Assembly: GCF_902859945.1 (NCBI RefSeq)
Contig: NZ_CADIKL010000039.1
Location: 1 to 64,000 of the forward strand
Reading direction: 5' to 3'
Origin: Paraburkholderia caffeinitolerans
GTDB taxonomy: Bacteria > Pseudomonadota > Gammaproteobacteria > Burkholderiales > Burkholderiaceae
Length of the DNA stretch: 64,000 bases
Below the pieces are notes generated by a model. It made no database searches. It was given only the letters and a program-made list of their open reading frames with translations, and was not told where the DNA came from. Position 1 is the first letter of the stretch. Each line of letters opens with the position of its first letter. This document shows positions 52,123-61,180 of this stretch, piece by piece. Made by a program: the position numbers and the translations under genes.

Positions 52123-52145
52123 GTTCGACCCGGAGCGGACTGTCG
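52123..52145 (+). repeat. Short dispersed GGCC-type repeat, copy 5 (diverged)
   Basis: TTCGACCCGGAGCGGACTGT and following bases, related to the copies at 2.4-3.9 kb. It sits at the left edge of the type VI island. Confidence 0.35.
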
Positions 52146-52313
52146 CTGTTTCAGCGATGAGCGCCTGTTACTAACTGGAGAGGAATCCATCGAGTGCCGT
52201 ATCAACTAATTCAATAATCGTTTGGGTGATTGATTTCATTTGCGTGCCGCATTTTCTCTGAGGTTATGTAGAATAATGACGCCAATTGAATCGCGACGAT
52301 AAAAGGATCGAAA

Positions 52314-54878
52314 ATGGGGGCGCAGGATCTGATTGCGGCCATTACCGGGGGCCTCGTACAAACTGACCGTCTGCTCAGACTCGACACGCCGCTCGGTAAT
52401 AATGTCCTGTTACCTCAGCGCGTAATCGGCCACTCGCGGATGGGCCGCGATTATGGCTTTACGCTCGATGTCGTTTCGATCAACGACCGTATCGAGTTGA
52501 AGGCGCTCATCGCCCAGCCGGTTACGCTCTGGCTTCAGCAGACCGACCAGTCGTATCAACCGCATCACGGCTACGTCCATACAGCACGGCGCCTGGGCGC
52601 CGATGGCGGCCTCACGGGCTACCAGCTCGAATTTGCCTCCTGGCTGCACTTCCTGAAGTTCCGCAAGGATGCCCGCATCTGGCAGGACCAGCCCGCCGAC
52701 GCCATTCTCACCGACGTTTTCAACGCCCATCCTCAGGCCCGGGGCGCGTTTCGATTCGCCATTCAGAATGCATTACCGTCGCGCTCGTTCTGCATGCAAT
52801 ACGAGGACGACTGGAATTTCTGCCAGCGGATTATGGAGTCCGAGGGCTTATTCAGTTATTTCGAGCAGGCCAAAGACGGCAAATCTCATGCAGTCGTTAT
52901 TACCGATAATATCGATTCATTGCCCGCTTTAAATCCGCGATCGGTTAATTTTTACCGGTCAGGTGTCAATAGCGAAACCGATGCGCTCGTCCAATGGAGC
53001 GGTACGCGCACCCTGCAGAGCGTGCTGCTTACGACGCGCACGTTCGACTACAAGGCACCGTCGAGCGCCGTGAACCCGAAGGGCACGTCGGTGCCTGCGC
53101 TCGCGACGCACGGCGACCTGCCGCAGCAGATGGAGGTCTACGAGTACACCGGCGCCTATACCTATGGCGAGCAGTCGCGCGGCGACGCGCTCTCGGAAAT
53201 CCGCATGGAGGAATGGGAGTCGCGCGCCAAACGCTTCGAGGGCGCCGGCGCGGTGCGCCGCCTCGATGCGGGCTATTGGTTCGAACTCGACGGCCACCCT
53301 GAGCACGATACGGACAGCGTGCAGGATCGCCAGTTCGCGGTGATCGAGGCGGCGTGGTACATCGAGAACAATCTGCCGGTTTCCACCGCGCAGACACCGT
53401 CGTTCCCGCACAGCCTGCAAAACGCGCTTGGCGCGATCAAGTCCGCCCATCAGGGCGAAAGCGAAGCGCTCACGATCAAGGGCGCGGACGGCAGCGAAGG
53501 CTTCCTGCTGGTGCAGATCGAGGCGCAGCGCCGGGCCGTGCCCTATCGCAGTCCGTTCGAGCATCACAAACCGGAAATGCCGATGCAGACGGCGATCGTG
53601 GTTGGCCCCGCGAACGAAGAGGTCTATACCGACTCGCTGAACCGCATCAAGGTGCGCTTTCACTGGGACCGCCTGAACGCGGGCGACGAAAAGGCCTCGT
53701 GCTGGGTGCGTGTGGTGATGTCCGATACGGGCGGCGGCTATGGTGGCGTGCACGTGCCGCGCGTAGGCGAGGAAGTGATCGTGAACTGGCTCGGCGGCGA
53801 CTGCGACCGGCCGATCGTAACCGGACGCACCTATAACGGCTCGACGAATCCGCACTGGCATTCGAACGGCATTCTCTCGGGCTACAAGTCGAAGGAATAC
53901 GGCGGCAGCGGCTACAACCAGATGGTGATGGACGATGCCACGGGCCAGAACCGCATGCAGCTCTACAGCACGAGCGCGAATTCGCAGTTGCATCTGGGTT
54001 ACCTGATCGCGCAGAACGCGAACGCGCGCGGTGCGTATCTGGGCAGTGGCTTCGACCTGAAGTCCGATGCGTATGGTGCGATCCGGGCGGGCGAGGGGCT
54101 TTACGTCAGCACGCATCCGAAAAGCGCAGCGAGCCAGCAGCTCGACGTGAGCGAAACCCGCACGCAGCTCAACGGCGCGCAGGACACGCTCGATGCACTC
54201 TCGCAGGCGAGCGAGACGCACCAGGCGGAATCGCTGAAAGACGGCAGCGCCGCGCTCAAAACGTTTGCCGGAGCGACGAAATCGAGCGTACAGGGCGCAG
54301 CAAGCGCGAGCGGCGGCAACACGGCGGGTGGCGGCACGGGCAGCGCGAATGCGTTCAGCGAGCCGGTGATGCTGATGGCGAGTCCTGCGGGTCTCGCGCT
54401 CTCGACGCAGCAGTCGGCGCATGTAGCCGCCGATCAGCAGATCAATCTGGTTAGCGGACAAAGCACGTACGTGGCGACGGGCAAGTCGCTGGTCGCGAGC
54501 GTCGGGCAGAAGCTGAGCCTGTTCGTGCAGAGCGCCGGCATGAAGCTGTTTGCGGGCAAGGGGAAGGTGGAAATTCAGGCGCAGGCAGACAACGTGGAAG
54601 TCACGGCGCAGAAAACGGTCAAACTTCTCTCGGCAACTGCAAGCATTGAGGCCGCCGCGAAACAGGAAATCCTGCTGACGTCGGGCGGTGCGTATATCCG
54701 CATCAAGGACGGCAACATCGAGATTCACGCGCCGGGCAATATCGACATCAAGGGCGCGCAGCATGACTTTTCGGGCCCGACGTCGATGCCCTACCCGTTG
54801 CCGAAGCTCCCTGAGGGAATCTGCCACTCGTGCGTGCTCGACGCCGCCGCCGACGTCAACCCCTTTGTGCCGCTTTGA
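52314..54878 (+). CDS. vgrG: Type VI secretion tip protein VgrG (TssI)
   Basis: 854 residues. The trimeric spike of the T6SS: gp27-like base (~1-380; ITGGLVQTDRLLRLDTPLGN, SRSFCMQYEDDWNFCQRIME), gp5-like OB fold (~430-520; VYTDSLNRIKVRFHWDR, GVHVPRVGEEVIVNWLGGD), then DUF2345 (~680-800) ending in an IRIKDGNIEIHAPGNIDIKG beta repeat and a short Cys-containing tail. It has no catalytic extension. It opens a cassette whose next genes encode an adaptor, effector and immunity candidates; no core T6SS genes are in the window, so this is an orphan vgrG island. Confidence 0.95.
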   Translation: MGAQDLIAAITGGLVQTDRLLRLDTPLGNNVLLPQRVIGHSRMGRDYGFTLDVVSINDRIELKALIAQPVTLWLQQTDQSYQPHHGYVHTARRLGADGGLTGYQLEFASWLHFLKFRKDARIWQDQPADAILTDVFNAHPQARGAFRFAIQNALPSRSFCMQYEDDWNFCQRIMESEGLFSYFEQAKDGKSHAVVITDNIDSLPALNPRSVNFYRSGVNSETDALVQWSGTRTLQSVLLTTRTFDYKAPSSAVNPKGTSVPALATHGDLPQQMEVYEYTGAYTYGEQSRGDALSEIRMEEWESRAKRFEGAGAVRRLDAGYWFELDGHPEHDTDSVQDRQFAVIEAAWYIENNLPVSTAQTPSFPHSLQNALGAIKSAHQGESEALTIKGADGSEGFLLVQIEAQRRAVPYRSPFEHHKPEMPMQTAIVVGPANEEVYTDSLNRIKVRFHWDRLNAGDEKASCWVRVVMSDTGGGYGGVHVPRVGEEVIVNWLGGDCDRPIVTGRTYNGSTNPHWHSNGILSGYKSKEYGGSGYNQMVMDDATGQNRMQLYSTSANSQLHLGYLIAQNANARGAYLGSGFDLKSDAYGAIRAGEGLYVSTHPKSAASQQLDVSETRTQLNGAQDTLDALSQASETHQAESLKDGSAALKTFAGATKSSVQGAASASGGNTAGGGTGSANAFSEPVMLMASPAGLALSTQQSAHVAADQQINLVSGQSTYVATGKSLVASVGQKLSLFVQSAGMKLFAGKGKVEIQAQADNVEVTAQKTVKLLSATASIEAAAKQEILLTSGGAYIRIKDGNIEIHAPGNIDIKGAQHDFSGPTSMPYPLPKLPEGICHSCVLDAAADVNPFVPL

Positions 54879-54887
54879 GTGGGCGAC

Positions 54888-55793
54888 ATGCAGCCAACCA
54901 TACAAGAACTCATCGAATTGACACAGCCGCAGCAAGACGAACGTCGCTATGTGCTCGTGGACCTCGCGCAACTCACGCCGGAGCAACTGCGGTTGCTGCC
55001 CGCCAACGGCTTGCCGGCGTCCGCACGGCTGTTTAGCCACGATCCGATTCTCGAAGGCCAGCGCGACATCGGCCCTGCGCTGCTCGACCTTACCGGTGCG
55101 GAAGATCCGGCACATGACTCGCACGCGCTCTTCGCTTCGCTCGCCGAATCGGGACACACGACGGCGCAGGCGAGCTGGCTCACGTCCGCTGCGCGACAGG
55201 ATCTACTCGCGCAACATTTCGCGCGCTATCTGAAAGTCGCGCTGCCGGACCAGCGTCGCGCACTGCTACGCTTTTACGATGCATGGCTCCTGCCGCGCTT
55301 CGTCCGCGTGCTGTCGCCGGCGCAATGGGATGATTTCATGCGCTACACGAGCCGGTGGCATGCCATGCAGCCCGATGGCGCATGGGCGGACCTGCACCAG
55401 CGCCCCGCGCAGTTCGCAGTCGAGTCCGGCGATGCGCCGCCCGCTGCACCGATCGCGCCCGCCACGCCCTGGCCCATGTCCGAGATCCAGCATCAGATGA
55501 TGGTCTATGCGGGCTTACCCGGCAGCGTGATGCGCCGCTACTTCGACGAGCATCCCAAACAGGCCGCACAGCGCACGCGTGCCGAGATCTACGGCGAGAG
55601 TACTCAGACGATGCGCGCGGCGGCACGGCACGGCGTAGGCGCCATCGACGATCTGGAGGCGATCATGATGATCGGGCTGCTCAACGGCCCTGCGTTTGCC
55701 GACCTGCCCGCGGTGCGCGAGCAACTCGCGCGGCTCGAGTCGGGCGCGGAGTTCGAGCAGGTGCTGACGCGTCTGGCGGTGATTCGCTCATGA
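54888..55793 (+). CDS. DUF4123 effector-loading chaperone (Tap/TEC)
   Basis: 301 residues from the ATG at 54888; a GTG right after the VgrG stop (54879) is the alternative. DUF4123 features: YVLVDLAQLTPEQL at the start, LFASLAESGHTTAQASWLTS, RHFARYL-type helix and FYDAWLLPRFVRVLSPAQWD. DUF4123 proteins hold a cognate effector and hand it to VgrG. Its place between vgrG and the DUF2235-like gene indicates that protein as cargo. Confidence 0.87.
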   Translation: MQPTIQELIELTQPQQDERRYVLVDLAQLTPEQLRLLPANGLPASARLFSHDPILEGQRDIGPALLDLTGAEDPAHDSHALFASLAESGHTTAQASWLTSAARQDLLAQHFARYLKVALPDQRRALLRFYDAWLLPRFVRVLSPAQWDDFMRYTSRWHAMQPDGAWADLHQRPAQFAVESGDAPPAAPIAPATPWPMSEIQHQMMVYAGLPGSVMRRYFDEHPKQAAQRTRAEIYGESTQTMRAAARHGVGAIDDLEAIMMIGLLNGPAFADLPAVREQLARLESGAEFEQVLTRLAVIRS

Positions 55794-55879
55794 TTGCGGA
55801 CGCAACTATTTTTAATCGTTTCGCACCTCGTCCTGCGCAAGGCGATGGGGATGCACATTTTTCGATATCAAGGAGCGCT

Positions 55880-56752
55880 ATGCGTTTGAAACACTCGTTG
55901 TCCCGCGTGGGGCTTTGGCTCGTAGCTGGCTTGAGCGTCTGCGCGCTGCTTGCGCCGCTGGCCGCGCAAGCGAAGTCGTGGGGCGTTTCGGTGTCGGGGT
56001 ATAACTACAATGCGCTGCCTATCGACCGATTCAAGGTCGAAAGCGAAGCGGGTACGGCGTATGGCTCCAGTATGCCCGGCCTCGCCTATAACGGCGGCGA
56101 ATTCGCGACGTCGACCTGCTGCTACCGCATCGGTGGGGATACACTGAAGGTCAGCTACCAACTCTGGACTGCGCCGAAAAACTGGAAACAAGGCGACCCC
56201 GAACCGCCGTTCGTCACCCGCACGATTCCGTTTCCAAGGGCGAGTGACCCGAAGGCACGTGTTCTGGAGATCTACTTTTTGCCTGATGGCAGCGTGGACA
56301 GCCGGCTTGTTTCCGTGCGCGATCGTGGCCCCATTCCGTATTCGAGGGTTATCGAACGGATTCGCAAGGAGCACCCGGATCTGATTCCCAACTATCCGGA
56401 TGTCACCAACCACGATCTCTTCAGAGAACGACTTTCGCAAGCAATCATTCGCGGCTGGTTACTCGGTCTGCGCTCGGAAGACGATCTTTACGGCTTCAGT
56501 ATGCGCGCCGTCACCATCAACGCAGGCTTCGCAGACGATCCGTCGATCGCACCAGGCCTCGATGCACGCAAAGGCAATCCACCCGCGATCATGAACTACT
56601 TGACGCACGATGTGTCCGCAGCAACCTGGCAGCGCCTTGCGGCCGAGCAGAAGCACTACGACGAAACCGAAACCCGAGCGCAAGACGAGCGAGAGAAGCG
56701 CCGCAACGCCGCATGCAAGAATATATTTAAACCCTGCAACTTCGACGAGTAA
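55880..56752 (+). CDS. Exported T6SS immunity candidate, copy A
   Basis: 290 residues from the ATG at 55880 with AAGGAG four bases upstream. A signal peptide (VGLWLVAGLSVCALLAPLAA) precedes AKSWGVSVSGYNYNALPID; a CCYRIGG motif and an IYFLPDGSVDSRLVSVRDRG block follow. The opening domain resembles DUF3304-type proteins, but I hold this loosely. Periplasmic location and placement beside a lipase-like effector suggest an immunity (Tli-like) protein. Copy B lies after the effector gene with the same architecture. Confidence 0.75.
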   Translation: MRLKHSLSRVGLWLVAGLSVCALLAPLAAQAKSWGVSVSGYNYNALPIDRFKVESEAGTAYGSSMPGLAYNGGEFATSTCCYRIGGDTLKVSYQLWTAPKNWKQGDPEPPFVTRTIPFPRASDPKARVLEIYFLPDGSVDSRLVSVRDRGPIPYSRVIERIRKEHPDLIPNYPDVTNHDLFRERLSQAIIRGWLLGLRSEDDLYGFSMRAVTINAGFADDPSIAPGLDARKGNPPAIMNYLTHDVSAATWQRLAAEQKHYDETETRAQDEREKRRNAACKNIFKPCNFDE

Positions 56753-56773
56753 AACAAAGGGATAACGAACGCC

Positions 56774-59056
56774 ATGGAATACGGTCTGTTCGACGAGACG
56801 CCAGCCGAGCGCGAAATCATGCGCCGTGCGGCCAAGGCCGCGCAACCCACGCCACCGAGCTGCAAGCAATGCAGGCAGCGCATTTATGCCTCGTTCTTCT
56901 TCGACGATCTCGGCCGCAATCGCGAGGCCGATGAGGTGACAGGCCGGCTGTCGAACGTCGGCAAGCTGTACCGCGCGCACCCCATAAGTCCGCTGGACCG
57001 GGTCTACGCATTCTATTACTCCGGACTTGGCACACCATTCGATGATTCGGCTGAGGCGGCGTTTTCCGTCATGATCGACGAAGTGGAGGACAAAGCCACC
57101 GATCATGGGAAGGACTCCGTTAAGGACGCCGTCAACGACGAAGTGAAAGATAAGGCGAAAGACTTCAAGGATAACTACGAGCGCATGAACCGCACGGTCG
57201 AACAAAAGCGCGCATTGCTTGGCGCGCGTGCGCGCCAGCTCGACAAACAGGCGGGCCGGGTGCGCCGTGCCGCAGCCCGCAGCGGCGATGCGCGCGCGCA
57301 GAAGATCGTGGCCCGCAGCATCGCGGCCGAGGCCGGCGAGATTCGTCACCAGGCGGCAACAGCAGGCGCCGATGCAATTAAAGCGGGCTTGCGCAGATCG
57401 CTTGCCAACATCAAGCGAACCTCCTTCAAATCGTTGATCTCGAAGAAGGCGATTCTCAAGCTCGCGGCCGGGGTGAGCGTCGACCTCATTCCCGCTACGC
57501 GCGACAACGGGTACCTCTCGCAACTCTTGAATCTCGGTCCAGACATCCGGCTCGAGACCGCCAAAGAGGAACTAAAATTCGTCGTGGAGGATGCGGTCAA
57601 GCGCCAGGACGCCAATCGGCCCGTCGCGGAAGTTTTCGTTTCCGTGTTCGGCGGCGGCCGAGGCGGTGCGCTCGCCAAGGCGTTCTCCAACGACGTGCCG
57701 TCGTCGATGCAGGGCATGGTCAATGGCGTGAAGTATGACGTCAGCATCAAGCTCCACTACCTTGGCCTCTTCGATGCCATGCACGCGATGAGCGGCAGCA
57801 TGCTCGAGTTCCTCGATCCGGTCAACGGAGCCAGCTTTTTTGCTCCGAATAACCCGTTGTGGTTCTTCGTGCCGATCTCGCCAAACGTCAACATGGACGA
57901 CCGTGACCTGCAAGTTCCAGGGTTTATGGGCGGCCTACATTTGATTGCCGGGCAGGAAAACCGTCTCTGGCAGCGCCTGTCGTTAAATAGCGGCAATGAT
58001 CGCGTGAAACAGGTCGTCACGGGTGGCATTCACGAAGACGTGGCAGGCGGCTATGTTGACGGAGAGGATGGACGACAGTCAGACTTCGCGCGCGGGGCTG
58101 TGCTGTCGATGTATCAACATGCGCTCGACTGGGGTGTGCAGTTTTTCGGCCATGATGGCATGGGATTCAAGACAAGTGATGGCAAGGCGCAGCCATTAGA
58201 GGTGGTTGCCGGCGAAGTCTTTAACCGTTATTTTGCGGCAAGGCCGGGCACAGCCGACGTGCTCCAGTTGCACGAGTCCTACCTCGCCTGGGTGAATTCG
58301 CTTGGCGGCCCGTCTACCGCCTCGATCCCCGATCAGTTGAGCGCTCATCACCAGGCGCTGCTCCACTGGGCCGGCTATGCGCGCAAGAACCTGCCAACGT
58401 ACTGGGTAGAGGCGCAGAAGTCGGTCGACGACGCCATTGCGCGCGCAGGTGATCTGCTTTCACAAGTGCGTGGCGCGGAGCCTGTGGGCGGCAAGCATGT
58501 GGACTACACGCCCGATGGCGTCCCGGTAACGACCTACAAATCCCCCGAGGCGCGCCAGGCCGACGAGCAATGGCACCTCCATCTCGACGCCACGACTTCG
58601 CTCTACGACGATCTCAAGACACAGCGCGAGCGGCTCGGCACGCTGGAGCAAAAGATCGATCACGACGTGAAGGCGCTGCGCGAGCGAAGTGCTATGTCCA
58701 TGATGGACCGCAATCCCTATCTTGCCGCCAAGATCGGCGCGCCGCTGCCGGGTATGCAAGAACAACAGGACCATGAACGCAAGACGCTCGCCGCCTGGGA
58801 TAACGCGACGCAGCCGCTGCCACAGTCGCTTGTGCCGCTGTTCCAGAACTATCTGCATGATCCAGTCGTGAGTGGCACAGGCGATTACGCGGCAGTTGGG
58901 CTGCTCTACATGAACAATGTGTCGTACTTCAACGAGCGGCGCGCGGACGTGGGTGAAAAGGCATCGAGTATCTCCAGCACCGTCGAGAAGGGGTATGAGT
59001 TCACGAAAGAGGCGGTGAAGAAAGCAAGCAAGCAGATCGTGCATATGTTCGACTAG
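56774..59056 (+). CDS. DUF2235/Tle1-like T6SS effector with Ser-to-Gly at the nucleophile
   Basis: 760 residues. DUF2235 order is clear: ASFFFDDLGRN (38-48, where the family has FFDGTxNN), LSNVGKLYRAHP, FYYSGLGTPF, a helical insert (~95-280), then VSVFGGGRGGALAKAF (289-304), LGLFDAMHAM (330-339) and GGIHEDVAGGY (417-427). In Tle1 lipases the fourth motif is GFSRG; here it is GGGRG, so residue 295 is Gly (GGC, 57656-57658), one base from Ser AGC. The Asp and His motifs are kept. C-terminal ~250 residues are helical. It is therefore probably a dead phospholipase or acts otherwise. Follows its DUF4123 chaperone and immunity candidate A. Confidence 0.8.
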   Translation: MEYGLFDETPAEREIMRRAAKAAQPTPPSCKQCRQRIYASFFFDDLGRNREADEVTGRLSNVGKLYRAHPISPLDRVYAFYYSGLGTPFDDSAEAAFSVMIDEVEDKATDHGKDSVKDAVNDEVKDKAKDFKDNYERMNRTVEQKRALLGARARQLDKQAGRVRRAAARSGDARAQKIVARSIAAEAGEIRHQAATAGADAIKAGLRRSLANIKRTSFKSLISKKAILKLAAGVSVDLIPATRDNGYLSQLLNLGPDIRLETAKEELKFVVEDAVKRQDANRPVAEVFVSVFGGGRGGALAKAFSNDVPSSMQGMVNGVKYDVSIKLHYLGLFDAMHAMSGSMLEFLDPVNGASFFAPNNPLWFFVPISPNVNMDDRDLQVPGFMGGLHLIAGQENRLWQRLSLNSGNDRVKQVVTGGIHEDVAGGYVDGEDGRQSDFARGAVLSMYQHALDWGVQFFGHDGMGFKTSDGKAQPLEVVAGEVFNRYFAARPGTADVLQLHESYLAWVNSLGGPSTASIPDQLSAHHQALLHWAGYARKNLPTYWVEAQKSVDDAIARAGDLLSQVRGAEPVGGKHVDYTPDGVPVTTYKSPEARQADEQWHLHLDATTSLYDDLKTQRERLGTLEQKIDHDVKALRERSAMSMMDRNPYLAAKIGAPLPGMQEQQDHERKTLAAWDNATQPLPQSLVPLFQNYLHDPVVSGTGDYAAVGLLYMNNVSYFNERRADVGEKASSISSTVEKGYEFTKEAVKKASKQIVHMFD

Positions 59057-59065
59057 GGCGACGAC

Positions 59066-60019
59066 TTGACACCGGTTCGATCTGCACCACTGCACGGCGA
59101 GACGTACAGCGATATACGTGCAAACGCTTCGATAGCACATAACGTTGTGCAACCGAAGCCCTCGTCATTCCTCTCGGGGTTTTGGCTCGCCACTGGCTTG
59201 ACCGTTTGTGTACTGCTCGCCTCACTGGCCGCGCAAGCAAAATCGTGGGGCGTTTCGGTGTCCGGATATAACTACAACGCGTTGCCCATCGACCAGTTCA
59301 AGGTCGAAAGCGCGGATGGCACGGCGTACGGGTCCAATATGCCGGGGCTTGCTTATAACGGCGGCGAATATGCGAACTCGACGTGTTGCTATCGTATCGG
59401 CGGGGATACGCTGAAGGTTAGCTATATGCTTTGGACCGTGCCGCCGCATTGGAAAGATGGAGATCCGCTGCCGCCGTTCATCACACGCACGATTCCGTTT
59501 CCAAAGGCAAGTGACCCTAAGGCGCGCATTCTCGAGGTCTACTTCCTGCCCGACGGCAGCGTGGACAGCCGGCTCGTTTCCGTGCGCGATCGTGGACCCA
59601 TTCCCTATTCGAGGATCATGGAGCGGCTCCATAAGGAATCGCTTGACTTCGTGATGGACTATCCAGATATCGCCGGCCGCGACCTGTTCTCCGAGAGACT
59701 CTCACACGCCATGATTCAAGGCTGGCTGCTCGGCCTGCGCTCGGAACAGGATCTCTACGACTTCAGCATGCGTGCGATCAACTTCAACGTGAACTTCGCC
59801 GACGATCCGTCAATTGCGCCGGGCCTCAAAGCGCGCAAAGGTAATCCGCGCGCAATCATGGACTACCTGGCGCACCACGTGCCCGCAGCAACCTGGCAGC
59901 GTCTCGCGGCCGAGCAGAAGCACTACGACGAAACCGTGACGCGAGCGCAGGACGAGCAGGCGAAACGCCGCTCCGCCGAATGCAAAAACATATTCGAGCC
60001 CTGCAAGTACGACGAGTAA
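59066..60019 (+). CDS. Exported T6SS immunity candidate, copy B
   Basis: Paralogue of the gene at 55880-56752; the two match closely from SLAAQAKSWGVSVSGYNYNA to the end (KNIFEPCKYDE versus KNIFKPCNFDE). No in-frame ATG precedes its signal peptide (SFLSGFWLATGLTVCVLLAS). Candidate starts are a TTG at 59066 behind AGGGCGACGAC, giving 317 residues, or a GTG at 59147 with no ribosome site. The N-terminus before the signal sequence is unrelated to copy A, so the 5' end may have been rebuilt by the duplication. Confidence 0.7.
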   Translation: MTPVRSAPLHGETYSDIRANASIAHNVVQPKPSSFLSGFWLATGLTVCVLLASLAAQAKSWGVSVSGYNYNALPIDQFKVESADGTAYGSNMPGLAYNGGEYANSTCCYRIGGDTLKVSYMLWTVPPHWKDGDPLPPFITRTIPFPKASDPKARILEVYFLPDGSVDSRLVSVRDRGPIPYSRIMERLHKESLDFVMDYPDIAGRDLFSERLSHAMIQGWLLGLRSEQDLYDFSMRAINFNVNFADDPSIAPGLKARKGNPRAIMDYLAHHVPAATWQRLAAEQKHYDETVTRAQDEQAKRRSAECKNIFEPCKYDE

Positions 60020-60178
60020 AACGGAGAGCAAAGAACGTCACCCACACAGCCCCGCTTGTGCCATTTCCGCATATCGATAGATCCAATCCCCCGGGTAATC
60101 TGACCAAGCTTTGACAGACACGCCAGCCAGGCCTTGCCGATAATTGACCTCCGGTCTATCCACAGGCAGGTCTGCGAC

Positions 60179-60982
60179 ATGTCCCATCCCGCGACGATTC
60201 TTCCGGCGCCTGGCGCCGCGACCGATTCCTTCGTGCGCCTGCGAGGCGTCAACAAGCACTTCAATGTCGATGGCCGGCGCTTGCCGATCCTCGCCGATTT
60301 CAATCTCGACGTCCGGCGTCACGAGTTCATCGCGATACTCGGTGAAAGCGGCTGTGGCAAGTCGACGCTGCTGCGCCTGCTGTGCGGGCTCGAAGAAAAC
60401 TATGCAGGCCAGATTCTCGTGGACGGCGTCGCGCCGAAAGTCGGCAATGATGAAGCCGGCATTGTTTTTCAGGACCCGCGTCTGTTTCCGTGGCTCAGCG
60501 TTGCGCAAAACATCGCACTCGGGCTTGCGCGCTTCCGGCCCGACCGGGCCGGCGTGCAGCGGCGCGTCGAAGAACTGGTTGCGCTGGTCGGTTTGAGTGG
60601 CTTCGAGAACGCGCTGCCGCATCAATTGTCCGGCGGCATGGCGCAACGCGTCGCGCTGGCGCGCGCCATTGTCTCGCGGCCCGCGTTCTTGCTGCTCGAT
60701 GAACCGTTCAGCGCGCTCGACGCCCTGACCCGCTCGCAGATGCACGAGCAGTTGTTGCGCATACGCGAAGCGGCCGACCTGACCATGCTGCTTGTCACTC
60801 ATGATGTGGAGGAGGCCGTGTATCTCGCCGACCGTGTCGTTGTCATGGCGCCGCAGCCGGGCCCGCTGCGCGCATCGGTGGAGATTGGGCTGCCGTATCC
60901 GCGCGTGCGCGAAGAGGCGGCGTTTCAACATGAGCGCGAGCGCTTGCATGCCTTGCTTGCGAAAGACGAACTCATTGCTTGA
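60179..60982 (+). CDS. ABC transporter ATP-binding protein, SsuB/AtsC-like
   Basis: 267 residues from the ATG at 60179. Walker A LGESGCGKSTLLR, Q-loop IVFQDPRLFPWL, signature LSGGMAQRVALARA, Walker B LLLDEPFSALD, switch VTHDVEEAVYLADR; the overall type is that of aliphatic sulfonate and sulfate-ester importers. The following genes (AtsK-like dioxygenase, binding protein) support a sulfate-ester role. The inner-membrane permease is not in the window. Confidence 0.88.
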   Translation: MSHPATILPAPGAATDSFVRLRGVNKHFNVDGRRLPILADFNLDVRRHEFIAILGESGCGKSTLLRLLCGLEENYAGQILVDGVAPKVGNDEAGIVFQDPRLFPWLSVAQNIALGLARFRPDRAGVQRRVEELVALVGLSGFENALPHQLSGGMAQRVALARAIVSRPAFLLLDEPFSALDALTRSQMHEQLLRIREAADLTMLLVTHDVEEAVYLADRVVVMAPQPGPLRASVEIGLPYPRVREEAAFQHERERLHALLAKDELIA

Positions 60983-61180
60983 AACGTCATTCCTAAAGCG
61001 TTGAGTGTGCTAACGAGTGTCAAAGTAGAGACAGAAATGGCGCGCCAGCGCCGGTAGTATGACTCCATCGGTGCTGATCGCTGCTTCGCGTTCGAATGCC
61101 GGTTGATGTGATTCCAACATGCGCTCCCGCTTCAAGAGAGCGATTCATATAGTTAGCATTCCTTTTCATAAAGAGGATAT

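Noticed and set aside
52959-55157. 732-codon frame antisense to vgrG and the DUF4123 gene
   Set aside because: Arg/Ala/Leu-rich shadow frame across two well-recognised genes.
55355-55879. Longer upstream start for immunity candidate A overlapping the DUF4123 gene
   Set aside because: The extension is an Arg/Ala-rich out-of-frame reading of the DUF4123 gene; the ATG at 55880 has a strong ribosome site and a signal peptide.
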